Below are positions 35,549 to 43,832 of a stretch of 64,000 nucleotides of DNA, piece by piece. A program made the translations under genes and the position numbers. The notes beneath the pieces are model-generated. The model worked only from the letters and a program-made list of their open reading frames with translations. It was not told where the DNA came from and did not search any database. The stretch's first letter is position 1, and the number at the start of each line of letters is the position of its first letter. This DNA comes from Fimbriimonas sp038207365 (GTDB lineage: Bacteria; Armatimonadota; Fimbriimonadia; Fimbriimonadales; Fimbriimonadaceae), in assembly GCA_038207365.1 (NCBI GenBank), contig JBBQZV010000007.1, positions 62,001 to 126,000 of the forward strand. Reading direction: 5' to 3'.

Positions 35549-35884
35549 ATGATCAAACCTCTTCCGCCACGTCCCAATCTAGACTTCCTCCGTGACCTTG
35601 CGAAGTGTTTGCTGGCTGAATATCGTAGCGCGGATACCTCAGCAGCGGACCGATTCAGTGCGAGTCTCCCTTCCCATAAGCGGGGCAGAATTTCTCTTCA
35701 CGACGCCCAGACTGTCATTGCAGTTGAATACGGCTTTCCGAATTGGCAAAAGCTGGTGGCACACGTCAAGCAAGCTCGAACAAGTGGAGGTACGCCTTCT
35801 TTGACGCTGGACCCAGTTTCCGATGAAATCCCATTGGGTGAGTTCGATCCAACAGGACATGGCGATATCGTTCCTCCGGTTTAA
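35549..35884 (+). CDS. Hypothetical protein with the LHDAQ-EYGF-W motif
   Basis: From the ATG at 35549 the product is 111 residues. Residues 6-75 (PPRPNLDFLRDLAKCLL, then RISLHDAQTVIAVEYGF and PNWQKLVAHV) match a short helical module often seen at the N-terminus of bacterial ankyrin-repeat and other proteins. The C-terminal 30 residues are acidic and Pro/Gly-rich. A longer frame to 35459 is rejected since the module begins at 35549. TATACT at about 35487 could be the promoter with a leader of about 50 nt. The function is unknown. Confidence 0.6.
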   Translation: MIKPLPPRPNLDFLRDLAKCLLAEYRSADTSAADRFSASLPSHKRGRISLHDAQTVIAVEYGFPNWQKLVAHVKQARTSGGTPSLTLDPVSDEIPLGEFDPTGHGDIVPPV

Positions 35885-35935
35885 TGAGGATCCGGCGAAC
35901 AAGCCGTCCTCGAATCCTCCAAGCAGGAGCTAAAA

Positions 35936-35983
35936 ATGGCTAAGGACAAGCAGAACCATGATGCTCACGCGGCAACCTCTTAG
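35936..35983 (+). CDS. Possible 15-residue micro-ORF
   Basis: AGGAG stands 6 nt before an ATG that encodes AKDKQNHDAHAATS and a TAG. The ribosome site is among the best in the window, but the frame is too short to judge from coding statistics. It could be a leader peptide for the GH20 operon 110 bp downstream. Confidence 0.2.
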   Translation: MAKDKQNHDAHAATS

Positions 35984-36093
35984 CATTGCCTTCCAAATCC
36001 AGAGACGGGTTTGATCGCAGGGTGTTCTCTTTTTTTGTCGGAACTCTCACCGCCCGGCGGCCCGAAAGATGTAGGCTTGGAGCCGAATAATCC

Positions 36094-37977
36094 ATGATAA
36101 GATCACGTTTTCTTACACTGCTCCTTCTCAGTGGGGCTCTTTCGGCAACTCAGGCGTCTGCACAGAACTCAAGACCTGCAGTCATACCTACGTTGCGAGA
36201 ATGGACGGGAGGCTCGGGTGAATACCGACTGCCCAATAACCTTACGATTTTGGTGGAACTGGACAAGCTCAGTTTGGTGGCACCGATCGCAAAGACGCTA
36301 GGGCAGGAAATCCGTGATTTGACTGGGATTAGGCCGACCACCCAATCCACTCCTCAAAGGAATTTTCACGGGATCTACTTGCGATTGGACCCAAAGCTCG
36401 AAGTCCTTGGCAACGAAGGATATGAACTCAATATCGGCCACAACATCGAACTCGTGGCAAGGACTGAGACTGGACTTTTCTATGGTACACGCACGATTCT
36501 GCAGATGCTCGTCCTCGACCGGGGGCATCGTTCACTCCCATGCGGGAGTTCTCGGGATTGGCCGGATTACCACGAACGTGGATTTATGCTTGACGTCGGA
36601 AGGAAGTTTTTCGACATCAAATACCTTAGGCAGTACGTAAAATTCATGTCTTGGTACAAGTTGAACGACCTGCAGATTCATCTCAATGACAATGCAGCAA
36701 ACGACTATTCGGGCTTCCGATTGAAGAGCGAGAAATACCCAGATCTTGCCAATAAGGACGGAGCGTATTCGAGAAAACAGATTTCTGATCTTCAGGATCT
36801 TGCGGCGCAGTACCACGTACAAATTACACCTGAAATTGATGCCCCCGCTCATGCACGTGCGTTTACCAAGATCCGTCCGGACCTCGGAAGCAGTAAGTTG
36901 CCCAAGGACCACCTTGATTTAACCAATCCAAATACCCAGAAGTTCATGAATGGTATTTGGGAGGAGTTCATCCCGTGGTTTAGAGGGCCATACGTCCATA
37001 TCGGAGCGGATGAATACAATGGCGGACCTGGCTCTGCACCGTACTACAAAGGGTTTATCAATGCTACTGCCAGCACCATTCGAAGCCTGGGCAAAAAAGT
37101 CCGAATGTGGGGTGGCCTAAAGATGGCTGGTGGCTCAGCAGGTGTGGATCGAGACATAGTGGTGAGCTTGTGGTATCCGGGTTACCAAGACCCGATCGAG
37201 TCCGTTAACGACGGTTACAAGATTATTAATACCCACGATGGCTATCTTTACATTGTGCCTTTCGCAGGCTACTACTACCAATATTTGAATACGAAGTACC
37301 TCTATGAGTCCTGGAAGCCAACCGTATTTGGATCAGAGAAACTACCGGACTATGACCCTCGTGTTTTGGGTGGAATGTTTGCGGTGTGGAATGATAAAGC
37401 CGCCTATCCTTACGGATTTGAAGATGTCCACGAACTCGTAAAGCCGGCAATGCCGACCCTCGGTGAGGTTCTTTGGGCAGGTCATCCTAAGTCGGCAAGG
37501 TCGTATGATCGATTCGCTAAGGATTTCCAAAACTTAGGAGACGGTCCTGGAGTAAAAATCGCCGCGCCGCCGGTTATACGCCGTTCAGGAGATCTTTTGT
37601 TCGGGAAGGTGTGCCAAGCTTCAGAAAACACGGGAGGGAACTTCGGCGCTCAGAATTTAGTCGATGGCCGAGCTCCAACCCGTTGGATTGCCAGCAGCAA
37701 GAAAGCCCAATGGGTTTCCATAAATCTAGGTTCCCCGCAATCGATTTCTTCGGTGTCACTAAATTGGGTGCCCGACTGTTTTGCATCGGAATATAAGATC
37801 TCAGTTTCCGATGACGGTATTGCTTGGGTGGTGGTATACGAAACTCACACTGGCAGGGGAGGCTCCGAGCTAGTTAAGTTTGATCGTAAGCCGTGTAAGT
37901 ACATCAGATTGGACTGCCTCAAAAAGGCAGGTAAAGATGGCGCATTCTCGCTTTTCTCCTTGGAAGCAATGCCATAG
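36094..37977 (+). CDS. Exported GH20 beta-N-acetylhexosaminidase with C-terminal F5/8 (CBM32-like) domain
   Basis: A 627-residue protein with a signal peptide (LTLLLLSGALSATQASA). Residues about 30-145 form the GH20b N-terminal domain and residues 150-470 the GH20 barrel: YHERGFMLDVGRKFF, LNDLQIHLNDN, QITPEIDAPAHARAF, and the catalytic Asp-Glu pair D306-E307 in YVHIGADEYNGG. Residues about 500-627 form a discoidin/F5-8 type C module (NLVDGRAPTRWIASS, FASEYKISVSDDG, KPCKYIRLD). It should release terminal N-acetylglucosamine or galactosamine from glycans outside the cell. The Gfo/Idh/MocA oxidoreductase follows after 35 bp, so the enzyme probably heads a glycan-use operon. Confidence 0.93.
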   Translation: MIRSRFLTLLLLSGALSATQASAQNSRPAVIPTLREWTGGSGEYRLPNNLTILVELDKLSLVAPIAKTLGQEIRDLTGIRPTTQSTPQRNFHGIYLRLDPKLEVLGNEGYELNIGHNIELVARTETGLFYGTRTILQMLVLDRGHRSLPCGSSRDWPDYHERGFMLDVGRKFFDIKYLRQYVKFMSWYKLNDLQIHLNDNAANDYSGFRLKSEKYPDLANKDGAYSRKQISDLQDLAAQYHVQITPEIDAPAHARAFTKIRPDLGSSKLPKDHLDLTNPNTQKFMNGIWEEFIPWFRGPYVHIGADEYNGGPGSAPYYKGFINATASTIRSLGKKVRMWGGLKMAGGSAGVDRDIVVSLWYPGYQDPIESVNDGYKIINTHDGYLYIVPFAGYYYQYLNTKYLYESWKPTVFGSEKLPDYDPRVLGGMFAVWNDKAAYPYGFEDVHELVKPAMPTLGEVLWAGHPKSARSYDRFAKDFQNLGDGPGVKIAAPPVIRRSGDLLFGKVCQASENTGGNFGAQNLVDGRAPTRWIASSKKAQWVSINLGSPQSISSVSLNWVPDCFASEYKISVSDDGIAWVVVYETHTGRGGSELVKFDRKPCKYIRLDCLKKAGKDGAFSLFSLEAMP

Positions 37978-38012
37978 CCAGTTCGAATTGAAAAGAGCAG
38001 AATAAACCCGCC

Positions 38013-39038
38013 ATGTCGAAAATAAGAATTGGTTTTGTTGGAGTGGGCACGATGGGACAAGCAGCCCACCTCCGAAACTATGCGAGTCAGACGGACTGTG
38101 AGGTCGTGGCTATCGCGGAGGTGCGGCCCAAGCTTGGTGCGGAAGTTGCCAAGAGGTATGGCATCGAAAAGGTTTATTCAAACCACCTTGATATGCTTTC
38201 AAACGAAACGCTGGATGGAATTGTCGCTATCCAGCAGTTTTGGAATCACATCTCATTGATCCCAGAACTGCTGGAAGCGGGGTTGCCCGTATTGACGGAA
38301 AAGCCACTTGCTGACACAGCTGCCAACGGCAATGCACTTCTCGCCATCGCGAAGAATGCACGATCTCCGCTCTACGTCGGTTATCACAAACGATCAGATC
38401 CGGCGACAACTAGAGCGAAGGAGACAATCGACGAATGGAAGCATTCGGGACACATGGGGAAAATGCGGTACGTGCGGATTACAATGCCGCCCGGCGACTG
38501 GATTTCGGAAGGATTTACGGGGAATGTGGCTACTGATGAGACTTACACCAGTGGAGCACCGGTTTGGGACAAGACACTTGAGTTTGTGAACTATTACATT
38601 CACCAAGTCAACCTGATGAGGTTTCTGTTGGGTGAAGACTACGAGGTAATTTTCGCCGATCCTGGTTCAGTAACCCTTGCGATAAGAAGTCAGTCGGGCG
38701 TTTCCGGGATCATCGAAATGGCTCCTTTTGAAACGACCTATGATTGGCAAGAGTCCGCGCTAATTGCGTTTCAGAGAGGCTGGATCCGCCTCAATCTGCC
38801 TGCACCGCTAGCTCTAAACCAATCCGGCACTGTCGAAATCTACGCGGATCCGGGATTACCCGTTCAGCCTTCGTTTACCAAGCCGTCATTGCCCCATGTT
38901 CATGCGATGAGAGCTCAAGCGCAGAATTTCTTAAGAGCCATTCGCGGTGAGGCTCATCCGCTTTGTGGTGCTGAAGATGCTGCAAAGGACCTCGAGGTTG
39001 CCCAGTCCTACATGAACCTTTTGCAAGTCACGGTGTGA
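38013..39038 (+). CDS. Gfo/Idh/MocA-family NAD(P)-dependent oxidoreductase
   Basis: A 341-residue sugar dehydrogenase-like protein. The N-terminal Rossmann fold shows IRIGFVGVGTMGQAAHL, and the family's active-site motif is VLTEKPLADTA (EKP). The C-terminal alpha/beta domain continues with YVGYHKRSDPATTRAKETID and a His in NYYIHQVNLMRFLLG that may act as the catalytic base. Members oxidise or epimerise sugars, including 3-keto-sugar formation. It lies 35 bp after the GH20 gene and overlaps the next gene by 4 bp (GTGA), so the three form an operon. The substrate is unknown. Confidence 0.9.
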   Translation: MSKIRIGFVGVGTMGQAAHLRNYASQTDCEVVAIAEVRPKLGAEVAKRYGIEKVYSNHLDMLSNETLDGIVAIQQFWNHISLIPELLEAGLPVLTEKPLADTAANGNALLAIAKNARSPLYVGYHKRSDPATTRAKETIDEWKHSGHMGKMRYVRITMPPGDWISEGFTGNVATDETYTSGAPVWDKTLEFVNYYIHQVNLMRFLLGEDYEVIFADPGSVTLAIRSQSGVSGIIEMAPFETTYDWQESALIAFQRGWIRLNLPAPLALNQSGTVEIYADPGLPVQPSFTKPSLPHVHAMRAQAQNFLRAIRGEAHPLCGAEDAAKDLEVAQSYMNLLQVTV

Positions 39039-40111
39039 ATCAACAAATGGCTCTAATTTTTCGTAAACAGCAAATTTCGTCGGAAGCATTTGAGTCGGCT
39101 AATGTGTGGGACGTTGATGGTGACGGTGTCCTGGACATTGTTTCGGGCGGCTTTTGGTACAAGGGACCTGACTTTCACAAGCGCTTCCTAATTGGCGAAA
39201 TCGCACGATACGAGGAATATTACGACGACTTTTCAACGTTGCCTCTCGACCTTGACGGCACAGGACGACTAGGGTTTGTCACAGGAGGTTGGTGGGGCGA
39301 AAACCTTCGATGGCGAGAGTGTCCGAAGGACGCGACCGTGCCCTGGCCGGAACACATTCTCGTCGACGGAATCGGCAATGTAGAAACGACGCGCATGTGG
39401 GATGTCGATGGAGACGGTGTGCTTGAAATCGTTCCGAATACTCCTGGCGCACCGTTTATTTACTACAAGTATCAACCTGGAAGTCGAAAGCTGCAGCCCG
39501 TACTCGTTTCTCAAGAGCCGATCGGACACGGCTTTGGTTTTGGAGACATCGATCAGGACGGGCAGGGTGAATTGATTTGCCAAAAGGGTTACTTCAAGCT
39601 GTTAGGTTCAGAGTGGGTATTCCATCCCTCATTCAATTTTAGTTTTTGGGATGCATCCTGTCCTATGCTTGTTGAAGACATTAATAACGATGGCAAAGCA
39701 GAAATAGTCGTTGGCCACGCCCACAGTTATGGCTTGAGTTGGTACGGTCAGAATCAGGCTGGCGATTGGCTAGAACATCCAATTGATCCATTCTGCGCAC
39801 AGTATCACGACTTGCACTGGGTCGACATCGACGGCGACGGCAGAAACGAATTGATAACCGGAAAAAGGCACCGCGCCCACAATGGCAAAGAAGTCGGAGA
39901 AGCCGATCCGCTCGGCATTTACTACTTTAAGTGGAACGGAGAATCCTTTTCTAAGCAAGTGATTGATCATGTCTCACCCGGCGGCTCTGGTGGAGGATGT
40001 GGAATTCACTTCGTGCTTAAGGATTTGCGAGGTACCGGAAGATTGGATGTTGTGGCACCTGGCAAAGATGGCCTCTTTGTCTATTGGAACGAAGGTTTTG
40101 GAAAGGTCTAG
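39035..40111 (+). CDS. FG-GAP/VCBS beta-propeller protein without a signal peptide
   Basis: A 358-residue protein made of FG-GAP/VCBS-type propeller blades with calcium-binding loops: NVWDVDGDGVLDIVSGG, PLDLDGTGRLGFVTGG, RMWDVDGDGVLEIVPN, GFGDIDQDGQGELICQ, EDINNDGKAEIVVGHA and HWVDIDGDGRNELITGKR. Most such proteins are exported, but no signal peptide is present here, so it may be cytosolic. The GTG at 39035 overlaps the upstream TGA; an ATG at 39047 is possible. It is translationally coupled to the oxidoreductase, suggesting a partner role in glycan or polyol handling. Its stop overlaps the convergent kinase gene by 4 bp. Confidence 0.8.
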   Translation: MNQQMALIFRKQQISSEAFESANVWDVDGDGVLDIVSGGFWYKGPDFHKRFLIGEIARYEEYYDDFSTLPLDLDGTGRLGFVTGGWWGENLRWRECPKDATVPWPEHILVDGIGNVETTRMWDVDGDGVLEIVPNTPGAPFIYYKYQPGSRKLQPVLVSQEPIGHGFGFGDIDQDGQGELICQKGYFKLLGSEWVFHPSFNFSFWDASCPMLVEDINNDGKAEIVVGHAHSYGLSWYGQNQAGDWLEHPIDPFCAQYHDLHWVDIDGDGRNELITGKRHRAHNGKEVGEADPLGIYYFKWNGESFSKQVIDHVSPGGSGGGCGIHFVLKDLRGTGRLDVVAPGKDGLFVYWNEGFGKV

Positions 40112-41049
40112 ATCTCGATGAGGGCGAGTATCGCGCGATCCAAACTCTTTCGACACATAGCTTCGTGATCTTCCTTAAAATGCCGGAACCGACATTCAAT
40201 GACCATGATGAGGAATAGGTAAAGGTCGTAAATCTTGCGACGAACCTTTTCCTCAGCAGTCTTGAGTGGTTCTCCCCCATATCCACCCAAAAAGGCCCGG
40301 GATGGACTCATAAAATTTGCTTCCATTAAAGGATCTGCCCAAAGCGCGCGTTCGAAATCAATCAGGCCTTCAAGGTTTCCGGTTTCTGGATCGACGAATA
40401 TATTCCCGTCCCATAGATCCCAGTGGACAAAGGTTGAATTCTGAATTTGATTCAATTCGGATTGGTAACGGAAATGCCAATCGAACACGCCGTCAGGCAA
40501 TTCGATCATGAAATCAGCTGCATCTTGGGCGAGCCCTTGCATGAGGTGGTCGAACGCTGAAAACCAAGACCTGTGTCGACAATCATTAAAAGTACCAAAT
40601 CCCGAGCCCTTCAGTTGGCAAAATTCGGCCAAGCACCTTCCAATCTGGCGATCAACATGTGACTGGGTCTCCTCCGATAATTCGCTTCGGAAATGATTAA
40701 GTGGCCTCCCGTGCAGTCGATTGGTAATAAAGAACTCGCTTGATACAATTGCCCGATCCGCGTCGTAGGCCAACACATCAGGGATGGGCACTTTCGTCGA
40801 CAAACGCACCAATCTGAGGGCTTCGACTTCTGCGCGCATGAGGTCCGCTTCGTAACGCATCACCCTTACACTTGAGGGAGGGGCAATCTTAATCACTGCC
40901 TCTGTCCCATTGTGCGTCGTAAGCAAGTGCGACGCATTGAACCATCCGTCTGTAAGTTCTTCTGAATGAGAGAGCGGTGATCCGAGGTGAACTTGGCAAA
41001 TCAAATTCAATTGATTCGGAGTCACGGTAAGCTTGGTCAGGCTATCCAT
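40108..41049 (-). CDS. Aminoglycoside phosphotransferase (APH)-fold kinase
   Basis: A 313-residue small-molecule kinase of the APH/choline kinase fold. The Brenner-type catalytic motif is FVHWDLWDGNIFVD (His, Asp, Asn) and the metal-binding motif is EGLIDFERALWADP. The N-lobe has ATP-binding strands (GTEAVIKIAPP). Substrates in the family include aminoglycosides, homoserine, choline and sugars; none can be assigned. TAGAGT lies 9 nt before the ATG. It is convergent with the FG-GAP gene, and its upstream region faces the exopolysaccharide operon at 41.3 kb. Confidence 0.85.
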   Translation of the reverse strand: MDSLTKLTVTPNQLNLICQVHLGSPLSHSEELTDGWFNASHLLTTHNGTEAVIKIAPPSSVRVMRYEADLMRAEVEALRLVRLSTKVPIPDVLAYDADRAIVSSEFFITNRLHGRPLNHFRSELSEETQSHVDRQIGRCLAEFCQLKGSGFGTFNDCRHRSWFSAFDHLMQGLAQDAADFMIELPDGVFDWHFRYQSELNQIQNSTFVHWDLWDGNIFVDPETGNLEGLIDFERALWADPLMEANFMSPSRAFLGGYGGEPLKTAEEKVRRKIYDLYLFLIMVIECRFRHFKEDHEAMCRKSLDRAILALIEI

Positions 41050-41288
41050 CTCGTGTGAACTCTACCTTTGGCAGCCAGGTGTGTCATTTAGATTTCAGCA
41101 GATTGTCATATTTCGGAAATTCCTAAATGAGATCTTTCATCGTGAAATCAAAAAAAAATCAGTTATAAGACATGGACCGCAAGCCGAATAGGGGTATGAA
41201 TAACCTCAATAAACTTCAAGTTACCTATTTCCATGACACGGTTTTATGTGATCGCGCGTCGTTGGAGTTGTATAGGACAATCTAGCCA

Positions 41289-41873
41289 TTGCTGAACCCG
41301 AAACGCCAAACCCAAACTTTAGAAGTGCAAGTATCCGAAGTTGCCGGTCAGGGTTGCCAATGCCCTCAGTGCGGGAATGACAAACTGTCGACAATGGAAG
41401 AGCTGAGGGACATCGTATCAAAGCCGTCCAGCGAATTTTCCTCAGACATGACTTCTTGGCTTACTGCGCCGCAGAAACCAAAGCGACCTCAGTCCAAGCG
41501 CCACCGGACGGGGCTGAGGAACAGCATAGCTTTTAGCCTCGTTTGGATGGTCATTTTTTCTGTTGGAAGCTATGCCTTAACGGGAGCCATTCCACATGTG
41601 GGATATGCCCTGGTTTTCGCGTGCATCTCAGCAATTGTTGGTGTTCGAACCTATCGGTCCGAAAAAGTACTTGCGGAACAGGAGGATCAACTGCTGCTTG
41701 AAACTCACTGGGAAAGGTATCGAGCCTATCTCCAAAGAAGGAGAGTATGGTCAAGGCTACGTTATTGTGGAAAATGCGGGTTGGTTGTTGATCCTGTTAC
41801 GCAACAAACAACGTCCTTATTCGATGTGCATGAACTAGCAAACAGTCGAGTCAAGTCGGTGAGCCTCCGATGA
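41289..41873 (+). CDS. Zinc-ribbon membrane protein at the head of the exopolysaccharide operon
   Basis: A 194-residue protein with a TTG start. Two CxxC pairs (CQCPQCGN near residue 24, RYCGKCGL near residue 163) probably form zinc ribbons at opposite ends. Two membrane segments lie between (SIAFSLVWMVIFSVGSYALT and VGYALVFACISAIVGV). The family is not recognised. Its stop overlaps the start of the BcsB-like gene (ATGA), so the two are co-translated. It may be an accessory subunit or regulator of the synthase. GACAAT 7 nt upstream may be a weak -10 for a leaderless start. Confidence 0.65.
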   Translation: MLNPKRQTQTLEVQVSEVAGQGCQCPQCGNDKLSTMEELRDIVSKPSSEFSSDMTSWLTAPQKPKRPQSKRHRTGLRNSIAFSLVWMVIFSVGSYALTGAIPHVGYALVFACISAIVGVRTYRSEKVLAEQEDQLLLETHWERYRAYLQRRRVWSRLRYCGKCGLVVDPVTQQTTSLFDVHELANSRVKSVSLR

Positions 41874-43825
41874 ATAGAGCGCTAGGTCTAGCCTTACTGA
41901 GTAGCTTGGCTACCTTCAGCATGGGTGCGGGCTTTCAAATCCACCCCTTCGCCAGTGACAAACCGGTACACGCCGATCGTGATCGATGGCGTTATTATTT
42001 TGAATTGCCTCAGGGAATCGACCTGACTTCGGATTGCAACTTCAAACTTGATTATGAGACTTCACCGAATCTAGTGGGCTTGCAATCCAGTCTTACTGTG
42101 TTTCTAAACGGTCAACCCATTGACTCGATTTCGTTAGGTGCGGTTTCTGCACCGGGTCGCTGGAACATCACCCTACCAAAGAAGTATTTCAAGCGCGGGT
42201 TTAACGAAGTTGATATCGCTACTCGAAGCAGAATCACTGAGGGACCTTGTCGAGACGATGACGATTTGCGCAACTGGGTCCGATTTAAGTCGACTTCCGA
42301 GTTGTTGTTGCAGCTAAATTCGAGCAGCGTGTATCCGCTTAGCGCGTTCCCTTATCCGTATGTAAGTTGGCTTTCTCAAACGGCAAGCTCGGTACCTATC
42401 GTGTTACCACCAAAGGCTACAGATCGGACCCTTTCTGCTGCTTTGAACCTCGCAGCCAGCCTGGGTTCAAGGTTTATGGACAAACCACTTGAAGTCCTCA
42501 TGTCCATGTCCGCTCAAGCCAACCCTTCAATCTATCTGGGTTTAGCGGGAGAGTTGAATACTCGATCTCCAAAATCGGCGATTGAAGTTCAAAATAGTGG
42601 CCTGTGGATTTCCGGACGGACGGGAGATCAATTGGATGCAGCGGTTCGCACGTTAAGTAATCCTGAACTAAGTGCACAGATGAGGGGAATGACCTCGACT
42701 GCGATTGAATATGTTTCCAAACAAGGTCCTCCTGCAACCAAGGTTGGTACCGTTAGTTTCCGAGAGCTTGGAAATTCAATCATTCCGTTGACGGGGATAG
42801 GAAGTCAAACGACTTCACTCGTTTTACGGAGACCTTTGTTGTCTTCTCTGGGCAGAGGGGGACAACTTCGGCTTCGATATCGACATGCTGCCATCTTGCT
42901 TCCTTCAAGATCGATGCTTTCGGTCGTCATGAACGATCAGCCAATTGGAAGTGTCGCTCTTTCACCGAATAACGCAAACGATGGCGAACTTATCTGTCCC
43001 GTTCCAGTTGACTTGGCCGACCGAAATGAATGGGTCATCCAAATCACTGCTCATAACGAATTGGCAAGTGTGGACTGTGCTAAGAACTACGAGGACGTGG
43101 CGTGGACGACTATCCTTGGATCATCGGATTTTGAACTGCGAGAAGGATCTCTCACGAGCACGCCCTACCTTGAAGGTTTTCCCTATCTACGCTCAAAGGA
43201 TGGATTATTACCTGCCGAAGCTACCTTAAGCTTGGGCAGCAACCCCTCAACTGCGTTACTGACTCTAGCCGCTACAACCGCAGCCAGAGCTACTCAAACG
43301 AACCGGGGAATTGCGCTGTGGAAGGTATCAAACGGCGGACTTACCGGATACGAAGATGTCGTTGTGGGACTCTATAACGAGGAAGATCGCTTTCGAATCA
43401 TGGGGAATCGTCTACTCGTCGCTCCTAAAAAAACAGGTGTACCTTCTGTTCGACAGGATCTTGCCATTCTGCCTTCTACGCTCGAAGGTGGAGTTGTCGT
43501 TCAGGCGATTGCGAAGCCGGAAGGCGGAGTAACGTACATCGTTCTTGGTTCTTCTGATCAAGCCATTTTGCGATTTACCGAATATCTGTCCAGTCTGCAA
43601 GGCACTAACGCCCTCCATGGCCAAGTAGCTGTTTTCACAAAGGAAGGAGATTTATTTGCGTTCGACCCGGCGTCAACTAGTGACAAGTTGGCTGGTGAAG
43701 AGGCCGAGCTTCATCGATACAAGCCAGGGATGACCTTGATTATGTCGATCGTCTCTGGGATTCTGGTCATTCTCGCAATCTTTATCGGGGCCAAATTTGT
43801 AAAGAGGAAGCGCCCGAAAGCGTAA
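41870..43825 (+). CDS. BcsB-like periplasmic exopolysaccharide-secretion subunit
   Basis: A 651-residue protein with a signal peptide (LGLALLSSLATFSMGAG) and one C-terminal membrane anchor (MSIVSGILVILAIFIGAKFV). The region between shows repeated carbohydrate-binding and flavodoxin-like modules of the cellulose-synthase BcsB type: LTVFLNGQPIDSISL, GFNEVDIATRSRITEGPC, DLRNWVRFKSTSELLL and LSVVMNDQPIGSVAL. BcsB guides a nascent glycan through the periplasm from the membrane synthase. Here it pairs with an NfrB-like synthase rather than BcsA. The stop is 7 bp before the synthase GTG. Confidence 0.82.
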   Translation: MNRALGLALLSSLATFSMGAGFQIHPFASDKPVHADRDRWRYYFELPQGIDLTSDCNFKLDYETSPNLVGLQSSLTVFLNGQPIDSISLGAVSAPGRWNITLPKKYFKRGFNEVDIATRSRITEGPCRDDDDLRNWVRFKSTSELLLQLNSSSVYPLSAFPYPYVSWLSQTASSVPIVLPPKATDRTLSAALNLAASLGSRFMDKPLEVLMSMSAQANPSIYLGLAGELNTRSPKSAIEVQNSGLWISGRTGDQLDAAVRTLSNPELSAQMRGMTSTAIEYVSKQGPPATKVGTVSFRELGNSIIPLTGIGSQTTSLVLRRPLLSSLGRGGQLRLRYRHAAILLPSRSMLSVVMNDQPIGSVALSPNNANDGELICPVPVDLADRNEWVIQITAHNELASVDCAKNYEDVAWTTILGSSDFELREGSLTSTPYLEGFPYLRSKDGLLPAEATLSLGSNPSTALLTLAATTAARATQTNRGIALWKVSNGGLTGYEDVVVGLYNEEDRFRIMGNRLLVAPKKTGVPSVRQDLAILPSTLEGGVVVQAIAKPEGGVTYIVLGSSDQAILRFTEYLSSLQGTNALHGQVAVFTKEGDLFAFDPASTSDKLAGEEAELHRYKPGMTLIMSIVSGILVILAIFIGAKFVKRKRPKA

Positions 43826-43832
43826 CGAGCCC

